Below, one piece after another: positions 8,908 through 17,866 of a stretch of DNA of 64,000 bases. The number at the start of each line of letters is the position of its first letter. The stretch's first letter is position 1. The position numbers and the translations under genes are program-made. The notes under the pieces were generated by a model. It saw only the letters and a list, made by a program, of their open reading frames with translations, was not told the origin of the DNA and made no database searches. Origin of the DNA: Paraglaciecola arctica BSs20135 (GTDB taxonomy: Bacteria; Pseudomonadota; Gammaproteobacteria; Enterobacterales; Alteromonadaceae); assembly GCF_000314995.1 (NCBI RefSeq), contig NZ_BAEO01000056.1:1-64000 (forward strand). Reading direction: 5' to 3'.

Positions 8908-9771
8908 CTAAATTACACCGTCATTAGGTATAAGTGATAAAACTCCAAAGCGACGTTGAAGTATGTCTATTATTTCATGCTCAACATAACGCTGCATTCT
9001 TTCATCACCATCATATAAAAGTGCAAAATCATCAAGATAATAGTTAATAAAATCATAATTGCTCAAATACTCATCTGTTCCTGAGATTCTTTTTGTATAA
9101 GCGTTATATGAAGGATCTCTATCTTCAAAGAATCTACGAAAATAAGATTGGTCTTGCATCAATTTTAGTGAACCAAACCATAACAATCGACTTATAATCA
9201 CATGGTCGCAAGATTTCGTTCCTTTGAATGTAAATCCATCAAGATGTTGTCTTCTAAATACAGATTGGATAATTGTACAATCTGACAATTGTCGAACCGA
9301 CTGAATATAACGACCTAGTTTTTTGGGGCTAAAGTTATATATTGCAGAGTGTGAGATTGAAGGTTCTTCATCCCCTTTGAAATTGCAAGGGATGCCACAA
9401 GCCATTGCTACTTCTGGTTTTGAATCCAAAATATCGATAGCTTTATTTAAATAGCCATCGCTTATACAGTCGTGTCCACCTAACCACATAAAGTATTCCG
9501 ACTGACTAATATCAAACAGTGATTTTAAATTTATAAATGCACCAACATTTTCATTCTGCTTCAATAATAAAAACCTGGGATCATCTTCGATAACTCGACG
9601 ACAAATATCCCAAGAGTCATCTGTTGATGCATTGTCAGAAACAATAAAAAGTACATCTGAAGAACATTCTTGTATTTTTAAAGACATTAACGTTTTTTCA
9701 ATATATGCAGCTTCATTATAAAGAGGAACACCAACACATAATTTATAATTTTTCTCGAGTTTATTTTTCAT
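8908..9771 (-). CDS. Family 2 glycosyltransferase
   Basis: This 287-residue GT-A protein has LCVGVPLYNEAAYIEKTL at the N-terminus, FIVSDNASTDDSW (nucleotide-binding Asp) and FMWLGGHDCISDGYL, where the usual DXD metal site is replaced by a GGHD-type motif. It probably adds one sugar in the glycan made by this locus. It lies 13 bases before rfbF and is likely cotranscribed. No membrane segment is visible. Donor and acceptor are unknown. Confidence 0.82.
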   Translation of the reverse strand: MKNKLEKNYKLCVGVPLYNEAAYIEKTLMSLKIQECSSDVLFIVSDNASTDDSWDICRRVIEDDPRFLLLKQNENVGAFINLKSLFDISQSEYFMWLGGHDCISDGYLNKAIDILDSKPEVAMACGIPCNFKGDEEPSISHSAIYNFSPKKLGRYIQSVRQLSDCTIIQSVFRRQHLDGFTFKGTKSCDHVIISRLLWFGSLKLMQDQSYFRRFFEDRDPSYNAYTKRISGTDEYLSNYDFINYYLDDFALLYDGDERMQRYVEHEIIDILQRRFGVLSLIPNDGVI

Positions 9772-10013
9772 ATTTTTCTTTTCATCGAAGGTTTAACAAC
9801 AACCAGATATTCACCTTACTTGTTCTAACCTGCTACTTAACACTTAGCATATTATAAGACCCCCCAATAAGGTCTTTAACTTGCGGAAAGGTCGCGTAAA
9901 TTACCTAATAATACTTTCTTTACTGTCGAATAGTTATCGGAAAACTACATTAATACTTTAGAAAGTCTAACAGGGTGACTTTGAGTTAATTTCTTACGCC
10001 TAAGCTTTAACAC
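9772..10013. other. Intergenic region between two glycosyltransferase genes
   Basis: No open frame of useful length was seen. The minus strand can form a weak stem (AAGACC with GGTCTT near 9865-9885) followed by ATAATATG, which might slow transcription from the upstream gene, but it lacks a good U-tract. A promoter for the downstream rfbF run may lie here; no clear box was recognised. Confidence 0.3.
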
Positions 10014-11240
10014 CTAGAAAAATATAACTTTATCTATTGCTTGCGGAAAAGCCTGCTTAAGTTCTGACATCATCTCTGGTCGGTGTTTATCAGTAGCTAA
10101 AATAATGGCATCAGTCTGCCTCATTTCTGTATCGTTCATTGACTGGATTGTTTTCATGTTTACACCTAGAAAACTATTATTGTCTTTTGTGGCATTTGAA
10201 TCGATTATATTAGTAATGACTAGGTCAATTCTCTCTCTTTTTATAATTGACCTAGCATAGTTATTCGCCCCCCAAATCATAATATTTTTCGCCTCCCGCT
10301 TTTTACAAACTTTCAGAACATTTCTCAGTCGTATACGCCACTTAGTTTTCAGATATATAAAAGAACTTAAACTTTTTAAACTAGAAAATGGAGTATAAAA
10401 TAAGGTTCGAAAAAACAAGCGATTAAATATAATGCCGTAGATAGTAGAAGATATATATGCACGCTGTAGTATTACTCGCTGATAAAAATATAATGCAGAC
10501 TCATGATCAAAGTAATGTGAAACATGTTTGTAAAACCAAAGTGAATAATGCCAATCGAGGCTCCTTACAACGCTGTCCGGCGAGTTTTGATAACGTACGG
10601 TAAGTGGCTCTTGGATAAAATAAAAATCATCAGTCACCGCACCTAATCTCAGAGTAAAGTCCCAATCCTGATGACCTCGCATTCTTTCATCAAACAAAAC
10701 ATTAAGAGCTAAACTTCTTGGTACGCAGATCGTGCTTGATTGAATACCTCCAACATTATTAGTAACAAAAGAGTAATGTGCCACTGACTCATTTTTATTT
10801 TTCGAACTCACTGGCAAAGGCAGTGAACACCTTTCGTTGATTGAATTACAATATTGGTGATGAATAACAAAAGCATTTTTGTCCGTAATGGTATTAATTA
10901 GTGCTGCTACTTTAGCAAGCTTTGTTGACTCCCAAATATCGTCGGAGTCTAATAGACAAATAAACTCACCGATTGCAGCTTTAATCCCCGTATTTCTCGC
11001 CGCAGCACCATTTCTATTGATTTCATGTCGTATAATACTAATACGACTATCATTCAGTTTATCAGCCAAACTCCTTATCTTTGCTGACGATGCGAATTCT
11101 GACCCATCATCAATTATTACAATTTCGAAATCTTGATATGTTTGATTTAAAACAGAATCTAATGCTCGTAATAGGACCTGTTCTCGATTATAAACCGGAA
11201 TAATAATGGAAAAAACTGGCACTCTAGCATTACTCAACAT
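10014..11240 (-). CDS. Family 2 glycosyltransferase with C-terminal nucleotide-binding-like domain
   Basis: The first ~230 of 408 residues are a classic GT2 domain: VFSIIIPVYNREQVLLRALD, FEIVIIDDGSEFASS, and FICLLDSDDIWESTKL, which holds the DXD metal site (DSDD). MRGHQDWDFTLRLG is the usual acceptor-side motif. Residues from about 312 (AKNIMIWGANNYARSIIKRE, then NIIDSNATKDNNSFLGV and DAIILATDKHRPEM) form a second Rossmann-like domain like those in other proteins of this cluster. Gaps of about 240 and 320 bases flank the gene. Specificity is unknown. Confidence 0.85.
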   Translation of the reverse strand: MLSNARVPVFSIIIPVYNREQVLLRALDSVLNQTYQDFEIVIIDDGSEFASSAKIRSLADKLNDSRISIIRHEINRNGAAARNTGIKAAIGEFICLLDSDDIWESTKLAKVAALINTITDKNAFVIHHQYCNSINERCSLPLPVSSKNKNESVAHYSFVTNNVGGIQSSTICVPRSLALNVLFDERMRGHQDWDFTLRLGAVTDDFYFIQEPLTVRYQNSPDSVVRSLDWHYSLWFYKHVSHYFDHESALYFYQRVILQRAYISSTIYGIIFNRLFFRTLFYTPFSSLKSLSSFIYLKTKWRIRLRNVLKVCKKREAKNIMIWGANNYARSIIKRERIDLVITNIIDSNATKDNNSFLGVNMKTIQSMNDTEMRQTDAIILATDKHRPEMMSELKQAFPQAIDKVIFF

Positions 11241-11559
11241 AATTATTGTTCCTTGCGTTGCCTGCTGACTCTTTCCCCAAAAAAGCTACAAATAACGTTT
11301 GGGATTTAGACTTAAAGAAATAGACTTTTTCTCAGGCCAAATACCACCTAACCAAAGACAAGTTTTGAAAAAATATTTGATACATTACCTTTATCGTTGG
11401 TTAAAAAACTGCATTTTTTTCGACTTAACAACACCTTAGTCAATATGTACTCGTAAATTATAATTGCCGTGCGTTAAATCATTACTAAACTGAAACATCT
11501 CTTAGTATCGGCTAGTGAAAATAGTTCTTGAGACATATGCCCTATTTACAGATTGCAAC
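11241..11559. other. Intergenic region, no gene seen
   Basis: About 320 bases of AT-rich DNA separate two minus-strand glycan genes. No reading frame, tRNA or strong stem-loop terminator was found by eye. An 11-base string, TATCGGCTAGT, near 11505 recurs near 15506 in another gap of the cluster; this may be chance. Confidence 0.4.
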
Positions 11560-13272
11560 TTACAGCATCTCTAAACTGTTAACATCTATTAAGAAAAACT
11601 TAAACTCACATAGGCTTTCTTGTTGTAATTTTTCAATGTGATAAAAAGTTTTATCGTGCATATCCTGGCCTCCAATCTCTGCTATTAACTTAAGACATTT
11701 ATCCTTTGGCCAACAAATTAATATCACTTGATGCTCGGTAATTAATTGCTGTTCTAAAAGCTGCACCGGATGGTGTTGAACTGAAAGTTGACAGTCTGCA
11801 GGCAGATCAGAACAAAATGTGATGTCGAGTGCAGTTGATGACACTAAATATTGTGCAAAAGTCCCCACTCCAACGACTAGTAACGACTTGCTTTGAAGTA
11901 TGTCATCAGGGATAAGCAATTCAACTCGCCCAACTTGTGCATTGGGCATAATAGTCAATTTATTTTGTATATTTTTCTTGACTATTTTGGCCGTATTCTG
12001 GTTTTGCAAGGCACTAAAACCGGGAACGTTATCTAGTTTCTGGTAAACATCAGCTTTATTTCGTCGACATAGATGATTAAAAATCAAACCACATAGATAT
12101 TGTTTAGCCACCACTAGTTTTTCTTCACTGGGACACCAACCACTCAGTAATTTGCTTAGCTGAACTTGAATGGTTTCTTTGTCCGTCGCCTGTAAACAAA
12201 ATTGTTCGACCGCATAATAAGGATTGCCACAAACTAAAACAGGCTTATCACGGTAAATCATTTCAAGCCCACTTTGACTATTCGCTACAACACCAAAGTC
12301 AGCAAAAGACATGATTTGATAAGTGTTGCAATCGTCTCCACTGAGCAACAGTACTTGAGGGTTATCACCAAAGAGTTTCTGCAATTCTTTGGCTGTACCG
12401 TTACCCTGCTTTGCTTCCAAAGGGTGTAATCTGCAAACAATTAAATCATCGCTAGTAGATTGCATAAGAAACTGTTCAATGACAAAACGTAAAAATAAAA
12501 TCTGTTCTGAAAATGCGAGAAGGTCATTTACAATCACAGCATCATAAGACACTTGTCCAAGAACTAATCCTACCTTTCCTTTACACTTTTTAATTTTCTG
12601 CAATTTGCTGGATAAATTTTCACTGGCCACCGGCATAGAAATATAACCATTTAATAATCCATGACTTTCTCGTTCACGCATTAAACTATCTAGCATATCA
12701 AATTGCTCTTGTGGCACTCTAAGATTGCGAATAAAGGGCCACTTGTGAACAAAAGCATGATGATTAGCAATTTGAGTACTGTTAGGTTCGAGATAAAAAT
12801 AATTTTGTAAAAAGAAGCTTTCAATACAAATTAACTGAACTTGATATTTGTGACTAAAATAGGCACCTAACTTAGTTTCAATTCGATAATTACCAAAAAT
12901 GACCACAGCTTTAACATTGTGAGTAGAAAATTGCTGTTCCAGCTTTTTAGCATAATCTTTAAAACAACTTATTAACTTTGCCTTTTCTTCTTTAGTTTCT
13001 ATGTAATACCCATACTGGCCATTCAAACGAGCGACGGTATGCCTAATCATTTCATCCCAATCTAACTCATTGAGATAATCTTCAGCAATATCGCTGTACT
13101 TTGATAACAATAGGTTTTCCTTCCAAGGAGGAAGTTCCCCTCCAAGAATAGTGAAACCTTTTTCAAAAAAATATTCTCGCAGCCACAAGTGCACCATACC
13201 TGCGGCAAAAGGTTGATCCAGAAAAAGAACACTAGGAATGCTATTTGATGACTGCGGTAATTGAAGTTGCAT
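11560..13272 (-). CDS. Capsule-type GT-B glycosyltransferase-like protein with C-terminal Rossmann-like domain
   Basis: The 570-residue protein has a central region resembling the capsule polysaccharide (KpsC/KpsS, Capsule_synth) GT-B family: VVIFGNYRIETKLGAYFSH, ICIESFFLQNYF, DDLIVCRLHPLEAKQ and FADFGVVANSQSGLEMIYRD followed by KPVLVCGNPYY. Relatives transfer Kdo, an acidic nine-relative keto-sugar, so transfer of pseudaminic acid is an attractive guess. From about residue 465 (SKSLLVVGVGTFAQYLVSST) a separate nucleotide-binding-like domain follows. No signal peptide or membrane helix was seen. Family assignment is moderate, substrate is inference. Confidence 0.55.
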   Translation of the reverse strand: MQLQLPQSSNSIPSVLFLDQPFAAGMVHLWLREYFFEKGFTILGGELPPWKENLLLSKYSDIAEDYLNELDWDEMIRHTVARLNGQYGYYIETKEEKAKLISCFKDYAKKLEQQFSTHNVKAVVIFGNYRIETKLGAYFSHKYQVQLICIESFFLQNYFYLEPNSTQIANHHAFVHKWPFIRNLRVPQEQFDMLDSLMRERESHGLLNGYISMPVASENLSSKLQKIKKCKGKVGLVLGQVSYDAVIVNDLLAFSEQILFLRFVIEQFLMQSTSDDLIVCRLHPLEAKQGNGTAKELQKLFGDNPQVLLLSGDDCNTYQIMSFADFGVVANSQSGLEMIYRDKPVLVCGNPYYAVEQFCLQATDKETIQVQLSKLLSGWCPSEEKLVVAKQYLCGLIFNHLCRRNKADVYQKLDNVPGFSALQNQNTAKIVKKNIQNKLTIMPNAQVGRVELLIPDDILQSKSLLVVGVGTFAQYLVSSTALDITFCSDLPADCQLSVQHHPVQLLEQQLITEHQVILICWPKDKCLKLIAEIGGQDMHDKTFYHIEKLQQESLCEFKFFLIDVNSLEML

Positions 13273-13358
13273 TAGCTAGACACCTACCTCAAGTTGACAT
13301 GCATAGTCAAAATGCGACAACTGATTTACATAAACTTGGCAAAATTTCGAACATTGAT

Positions 13359-14453
13359 TCATTGTGTAACTTCAATTTGAAGGATTTTTTGCATCGCATC
13401 ATCAACAGGAATTATAGTCGGATTGTCTACCGCACCATTCCAAGTTTTAACTGGTACCTTCCAATCTCCATAATGTTCCTGTAAAAATATTTCAGGATAA
13501 TCTGGAAATAACATTTCACCAGCAGTAGTCGATTTTAAGGAGCAAGGTAAAAATCCTTTAGTACTAATCACATTTGCGGCAGGTTCAAACCAGTAGGTTT
13601 TATCGCCTCGAACGTAATGCATAATAAAATCAAACATCACTCCATTTTTATAGAGTTGCATCGATCCTATCGTTCTACCTTCACTAAATCTAGCTAAGGG
13701 TTTAGCCTGCCAATTGCTGCCAAAGCGAGCTAGTAAAAAGGCTTCTGTATTAGCAGGTCCGAAATAGCAACAATCACCAATAGCATAGTTTTGTGCGGGG
13801 AATAAGGGCTGGTCAAACCAATGTTCACAGTTTAAATCACGCCAGCCAAAGCCTTTTTCCTCGTTGATATACAAGAAAAAATTCACTCGCCATTGGCCTA
13901 TTACCAACATCATGCTTTTAATATGTTTGTTACTGTAACTTAAGGATACATCGCCTAATATTCTTAAGCTTTTTAGCAAATTATCTAAGTGATCGTCATC
14001 TTCAGGGTTTATTAATATTCCTAGCGTATCTGTTTCAGCAAAAAGGGCTCTATCTCTGTATAAATTTAATAGCGCACCGCCAATTAAGCAGTGTTCTATA
14101 GCTCGCTCTTTCATTAAATTTGTTACTTGAAATATTAAATTTAATCCAGCGTCTAATTCCTTTGGACTTCTCACTCCCAAGTGGTGAACCCTGCATTCAT
14201 AGCCAATTTCGCGATAGCTAGATTCGAGTGCAAGAGTCGCTTCGAAATCCGCTTCAAAAACAGCAAAGTCTAGATCTTTATCCCAAGGTAAAAAATCACC
14301 ATCACGGACCATGCCTAATAAAGAACCACCAATCAGAACGGCTTCAATTGCTGATTGATTAGAGACATCTAAAACTTCTCTACATATTTGATGGACATTA
14401 GCGTAATCGGAATAAATTTTATTTAAGGTGTATTGCATATGATGACTACTCAA
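13359..14453 (-). CDS. LicD-family protein with a duplicated nucleotidyltransferase-like region
   Basis: The 364-residue product carries a LicD motif near residues 42-65 (GGSLLGMVRDGDFLPWDKDL, then DFAVF), the metal-binding part of a nucleotidyltransferase fold. A second GGALLNLYRDRAL motif occurs near residue 122 but lacks the paired acidic residues (TDTLGILI follows), so it looks degenerate. The LicD-type end (HYGDWKVPVKTWN) is present. LicD proteins attach phosphocholine or related phospho-groups to surface sugars. The reported start is a TTG at 14453 with GAAGG nearby; an ATG at 14438 is possible. It neighbours a second LicD gene. Confidence 0.72.
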   Translation of the reverse strand: MSSHHMQYTLNKIYSDYANVHQICREVLDVSNQSAIEAVLIGGSLLGMVRDGDFLPWDKDLDFAVFEADFEATLALESSYREIGYECRVHHLGVRSPKELDAGLNLIFQVTNLMKERAIEHCLIGGALLNLYRDRALFAETDTLGILINPEDDDHLDNLLKSLRILGDVSLSYSNKHIKSMMLVIGQWRVNFFLYINEEKGFGWRDLNCEHWFDQPLFPAQNYAIGDCCYFGPANTEAFLLARFGSNWQAKPLARFSEGRTIGSMQLYKNGVMFDFIMHYVRGDKTYWFEPAANVISTKGFLPCSLKSTTAGEMLFPDYPEIFLQEHYGDWKVPVKTWNGAVDNPTIIPVDDAMQKILQIEVTQ

Positions 14454-14522
14454 TAACCTTCACTATCTCTGCACGTACAACACTAACCTTGAAACTAGAT
14501 GTAGCGGCAATTAATTTATTTT

Positions 14523-15422
14523 TCATAACGTCTGCCCCTTAAAAACCGTGGCAGATTTAACATCACTGAGTGACCATTCTTTTTGAGGTGTTTGCCAATC
14601 GCCGTAATGGCCATTTAAGTAAGCTTCAACATGATTGGGTAAATACACTTCACCACCAGCAAAGGTGTGGCTTTGGGTTTTGCTAAAATGACGAGAAGGC
14701 ATACGAAACCCGCGGGAAGCTAAGCAATAGTCCATATGTTCGCCGTGAATATATTTTACAAAAAAGTCGATACCAGGAAAGTCCCCAGAGTCGTCATTAG
14801 GGAGTAATTTAAGTGCCCGAATGGCTCCTATTGGCACAGCGCCATAGGTTTGTTGATTAATATATTGGTGTAAGGTCCAAGTTACATCGGTTATCTCAAA
14901 CATCTTGGGTAAAAGCTGCTCTACAACCTTGATGGTTTGGGTTAAATGATTGGCATCAACAGAAAAATCCAAATCATCATCCCAAGGAATAAGCGCATTG
15001 TCTCTATACACGCCGAGTAAAGTGCCGGCATCAATATAATGAGGCACATGGTGCAGTTTTAAGTTCTCAGACAACATCAACAGCAAGTCTACTGCGGTTT
15101 GACCTTGTCTATGGGAATTTTTAAGCTGTATTGGTTTAATCAGTCTTGCAGGTAATACTTCGACTATTATTTCAGGAACTAACAGTTTCAACTGTTGTTG
15201 TATCTGTTCAAAAAACTCACTGGCAATCAAAATTTTATCAGGTTTTAGTGTAGCTATGTCTGACGCTGCAATGACGGGGATATTTTGAATACTAGAGCCG
15301 TGTTTCTTACTGTCGTTATCAACAAATGCGAGCACATCATATAATTCGGATATACCAGAAAGTGCAGAGCGCCCTGACAAACTTGCGCCAAATATCACAA
15401 CCTTTATTGTTTGGTCGCTCAC
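14523..15422 (-). CDS. Rossmann-like domain fused to a LicD-family domain
   Basis: This 299-residue protein begins (GTG at 15420-15422) with a nucleotide-binding-like domain: KVVIFGASLSGRSAL, VLAFVDNDSKKHGSS, and PDKILIASEFFEQ in residues 5-75. A LicD domain follows: PHYIDAGTLLGVYRDNALIP, WDDDLDFSVD and the C-terminal NGHYGDWQTPQKEWS. Both acidic metal residues are intact, unlike the second half of its neighbour. The domain order is the reverse of the fusions elsewhere in the cluster. A role in adding a phospho-substituent to the flagellar glycan is inference from family and place. Confidence 0.75.
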   Translation of the reverse strand: MSDQTIKVVIFGASLSGRSALSGISELYDVLAFVDNDSKKHGSSIQNIPVIAASDIATLKPDKILIASEFFEQIQQQLKLLVPEIIVEVLPARLIKPIQLKNSHRQGQTAVDLLLMLSENLKLHHVPHYIDAGTLLGVYRDNALIPWDDDLDFSVDANHLTQTIKVVEQLLPKMFEITDVTWTLHQYINQQTYGAVPIGAIRALKLLPNDDSGDFPGIDFFVKYIHGEHMDYCLASRGFRMPSRHFSKTQSHTFAGGEVYLPNHVEAYLNGHYGDWQTPQKEWSLSDVKSATVFKGQTL

Positions 15423-15550
15423 AATTTTTGATACTCATTTGAAAGCTTCTGCATATTTAGCTCTTCATTAAATAATGGGGATCTAGCTTTGGCTATAGTT
15501 TATTATCGGCTAGTACTGTAGCGACTTTAATCGCTTCCTACTCGCAACAC

Positions 15551-16276
15551 CTAAGCAGTACTACCCGCATCCACAGTCATCACAGTGCCTGTGATGGCCG
15601 AGGCTTGTTCTCCGAGCAAATAAATCACCATAGCCGCGGCATCGTCCACTGTGGCTAACTTACCCAAAGGGCTACGACGTTTTACACTTTCTAATTTATC
15701 ACCTTGTAAACTGCTGGTCATATCGGTTTGCATGTAGCCAGGGGCGACACAATTAACTGTGATCCCTGCTTTGCCTACTTCACGGGCTAAAGAGTGGCTA
15801 AAGCCTTCTAATGCGGCCTTACTGGCCGCATACACACTCAGGCCATTAAAACCTGTCTTGGCAATAATCGACGATATATTGATGATCCGCCCTTTGCGAT
15901 TCAACAACATCGAACGTACTAAGTATTTACTGAGTAAAATCGGTGCTTGAATATTCAAACGCATCAAGTGTTCAATGGCAGAATTAGGCATAGTTGCCAA
16001 AACACCATCATGTCCCGCGGCAGCGTTATTCACTAAGGCATAAGGTCGGCCATATTGTTTAATCAGTTGTTTGCATAGCTGAGATAAATTGTCTACGTCG
16101 GCTAGATCCGCAGGGTGAAAATGAACTAGATCAGGATAGTCTTGTTGTAATGCTTTAAAAGCTTCAGAAAGTTGCCTCGCAATGGCAATCACACCGTAAC
16201 CCTGTTTTGCCGCTTGTTGGCAAATGGCTAATCCTAAACCTTTGCTGGCACCTGTTACTATGACGTAATCAGTCAT
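15551..16276 (-). CDS. Short-chain dehydrogenase, FabG-like (3-oxoacyl-ACP reductase family)
   Basis: The 241-residue protein is a classical SDR: VTGASKGLGLAICQQA (NADP loop), LVNNAAAGHDG, GRIINISSIIAKTGF (Ser) and SVYAASKAALEGFSHSLARE (Tyr-x3-Lys), with VNCVAPGYMQTDM. It resembles FabG. The ATG overlaps the end of the acyl ligase gene, and an acyl carrier protein lies just beyond, so it probably reduces an ACP-bound 3-oxoacyl group to a 3-hydroxyacyl group for sugar acylation (inference). A sugar reductase role is the alternative. Confidence 0.82.
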   Translation of the reverse strand: MTDYVIVTGASKGLGLAICQQAAKQGYGVIAIARQLSEAFKALQQDYPDLVHFHPADLADVDNLSQLCKQLIKQYGRPYALVNNAAAGHDGVLATMPNSAIEHLMRLNIQAPILLSKYLVRSMLLNRKGRIINISSIIAKTGFNGLSVYAASKAALEGFSHSLAREVGKAGITVNCVAPGYMQTDMTSSLQGDKLESVKRRSPLGKLATVDDAAAMVIYLLGEQASAITGTVMTVDAGSTA

Positions 16277-17585
16277 GCTGTTGCTTCCTGTTTAACTTTC
16301 TATTTAACTTGCCGCTCGGATCATGGGCTATGTTATTTACTATGTTGATTTTGGTAGGTATTTCAAAGCGTTGCAATTGGTTTTTGCAATTGATCAAAAT
16401 TTGCGTTTTAAGCTGTTGCGGGTCGTCTGCGTTTAGCACTGTTATATCAGCTACCACTAACTCCCCCATTAAAGCACTTTTTTTTGGGTACACTTTTGCT
16501 TGGCTAACATTAGCGCTTTGCATCAGTACTTGTTCAACTTTCTCTGGATACACTTTATTGCCACCAACATTAATGGTACCTGTAGCGCGTCCAATAAACA
16601 GCACTCTATGTTCTTTGATTTCAACTATATCTAGCGTATCCACAAAGCCTTGGGGATCGGTTTGCGCACTTAATGTTTGGCAAACCTTAAAATTAGGTTT
16701 AACCATTAAATGTTGTGTATCTGAGACTTTCAAAGCAACCGGCAGGGCTAGGCTTTCAAGCCAAGTAAGCGGGAATCCAGCCAAGCCATCACTGACCACA
16801 AGGCCGACTCCAGTTTCTGTCGAAGCGTAAATATGCCGTAATTTTGCCTTGGGAAACAAACGGCTTAAATTATCTAAAACACTTTGATCGGCAATTTCAC
16901 CCCCTAAGGTAATATATTGAAGCTTTAAATCACCCAACTGCCCTGTCATTAATAGTTGTCGCCACAAACTTGGTGTCGCAGAAATTGCCGTTGTTTTGTT
17001 TTGTTTTAATAATGCAATTTGTACAAGGGGTTCATTTTCAGCGGCATCCACTAAATTCGCACCACTCAATAATGCTTGTAATACTACTTGTAACCCAGCA
17101 AATCTAAAGGGTTGATACAACAATGCCCAACACATACTCTGAAGTTGTTCACTGTATTTACTGCTAGCCGTTAAAGACTCAAAAGAGTGTGAATACCATT
17201 TTGGCTCCCCAGTAGTGCCTGATGTAGCCATATACCACTTAGTTTGCACAACTTCAGAAGAACTAAAAACCGGCTGCTTTTTGGTGGCATCATCCATAGC
17301 TGCATCGCCGCTTAGCGGCCATTTAATGAGTTCTCCCTGAGGAATAGCAACATTAGGAGGGCATAAATAAATCGCTGAACACCAGCCATCAAACGCAATC
17401 AACGCAGTAACAAATTCAGCTAAATGTGTATAACCAAGTGCAATATCACCTTGATAAAGCTGTGGGTTCTGGTGTTTTATTTCAGCAGCTTTTTGGATCA
17501 GTTCAGATACAGCACAACTTTCACCTTCGTAGGTTATCACCCCAGTTTTGGGTAGATTTTTTAATTGCTGAAGCAGGCTTTGCAT
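16269..17585 (-). CDS. AMP-forming acyl-adenylate ligase
   Basis: The 438-residue protein belongs to the ANL superfamily. WYMATSGTTGEPKWYSHS is the P-loop (A3), ITLGGEIAD and YASTETGVGLVV are A4/A5, GRATGTINVGGNKVYPEKVE is A8, and DPSGKLNRKLNR holds the A10 catalytic Lys. It is shorter than typical 500-residue members. Lying between an acyl carrier protein and a FabG-like reductase, it probably loads a carboxylic acid onto that carrier rather than onto CoA (inference). Overlap with the reductase indicates coupled expression. Confidence 0.85.
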   Translation of the reverse strand: MQSLLQQLKNLPKTGVITYEGESCAVSELIQKAAEIKHQNPQLYQGDIALGYTHLAEFVTALIAFDGWCSAIYLCPPNVAIPQGELIKWPLSGDAAMDDATKKQPVFSSSEVVQTKWYMATSGTTGEPKWYSHSFESLTASSKYSEQLQSMCWALLYQPFRFAGLQVVLQALLSGANLVDAAENEPLVQIALLKQNKTTAISATPSLWRQLLMTGQLGDLKLQYITLGGEIADQSVLDNLSRLFPKAKLRHIYASTETGVGLVVSDGLAGFPLTWLESLALPVALKVSDTQHLMVKPNFKVCQTLSAQTDPQGFVDTLDIVEIKEHRVLFIGRATGTINVGGNKVYPEKVEQVLMQSANVSQAKVYPKKSALMGELVVADITVLNADDPQQLKTQILINCKNQLQRFEIPTKINIVNNIAHDPSGKLNRKLNRKQQHD

Positions 17586-17592
17586 AATAAAA

Positions 17593-17850
17593 TTACTGGT
17601 TGTTAGCGCATTGTTGGTAAATAGCTAAAAACTCAGCAAAGGTGCTGGGATAAATATCGATTTGTAACTCAGTAAAAGGGTCAAAACCTAAGTCTTCTTC
17701 AAGCTGGGCCACTAACATAGCATAACCAAGAGAGTCCAAACCACACTCAAGCAACAAGGTAGTTGGCTCAATGGGTTCAACTAAGGCGCAATCACTCAAA
17801 TCGGCAACCTGTTGCATAGCGTGTTTAATTTGTTGTTCTAAATTCGTCAT
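17593..17850 (-). CDS. Acyl carrier protein
   Basis: This 85-residue acidic protein has LLECGLDSLGYAMLVAQLEE, where the Ser of the DSL motif is the phosphopantetheine attachment site. It is not the housekeeping fatty-acid ACP, which lies beside fabD/fabG/fabF; here it sits 7 bases before an acyl-adenylate ligase and 16 bases after the PseH-like acyltransferase. This suggests a dedicated carrier delivering an acyl group to the amino sugar. The attached acyl group is unknown. Confidence 0.88.
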   Translation of the reverse strand: MTNLEQQIKHAMQQVADLSDCALVEPIEPTTLLLECGLDSLGYAMLVAQLEEDLGFDPFTELQIDIYPSTFAEFLAIYQQCANNQ

Positions 17851-17866
17851 TGTTATTTTTTTAAAC

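Noticed and set aside
11505-15516. TATCGGCTAGT shared by two glycan gaps
   Set aside because: An 11-base match in two places with no wider similarity can arise by chance.
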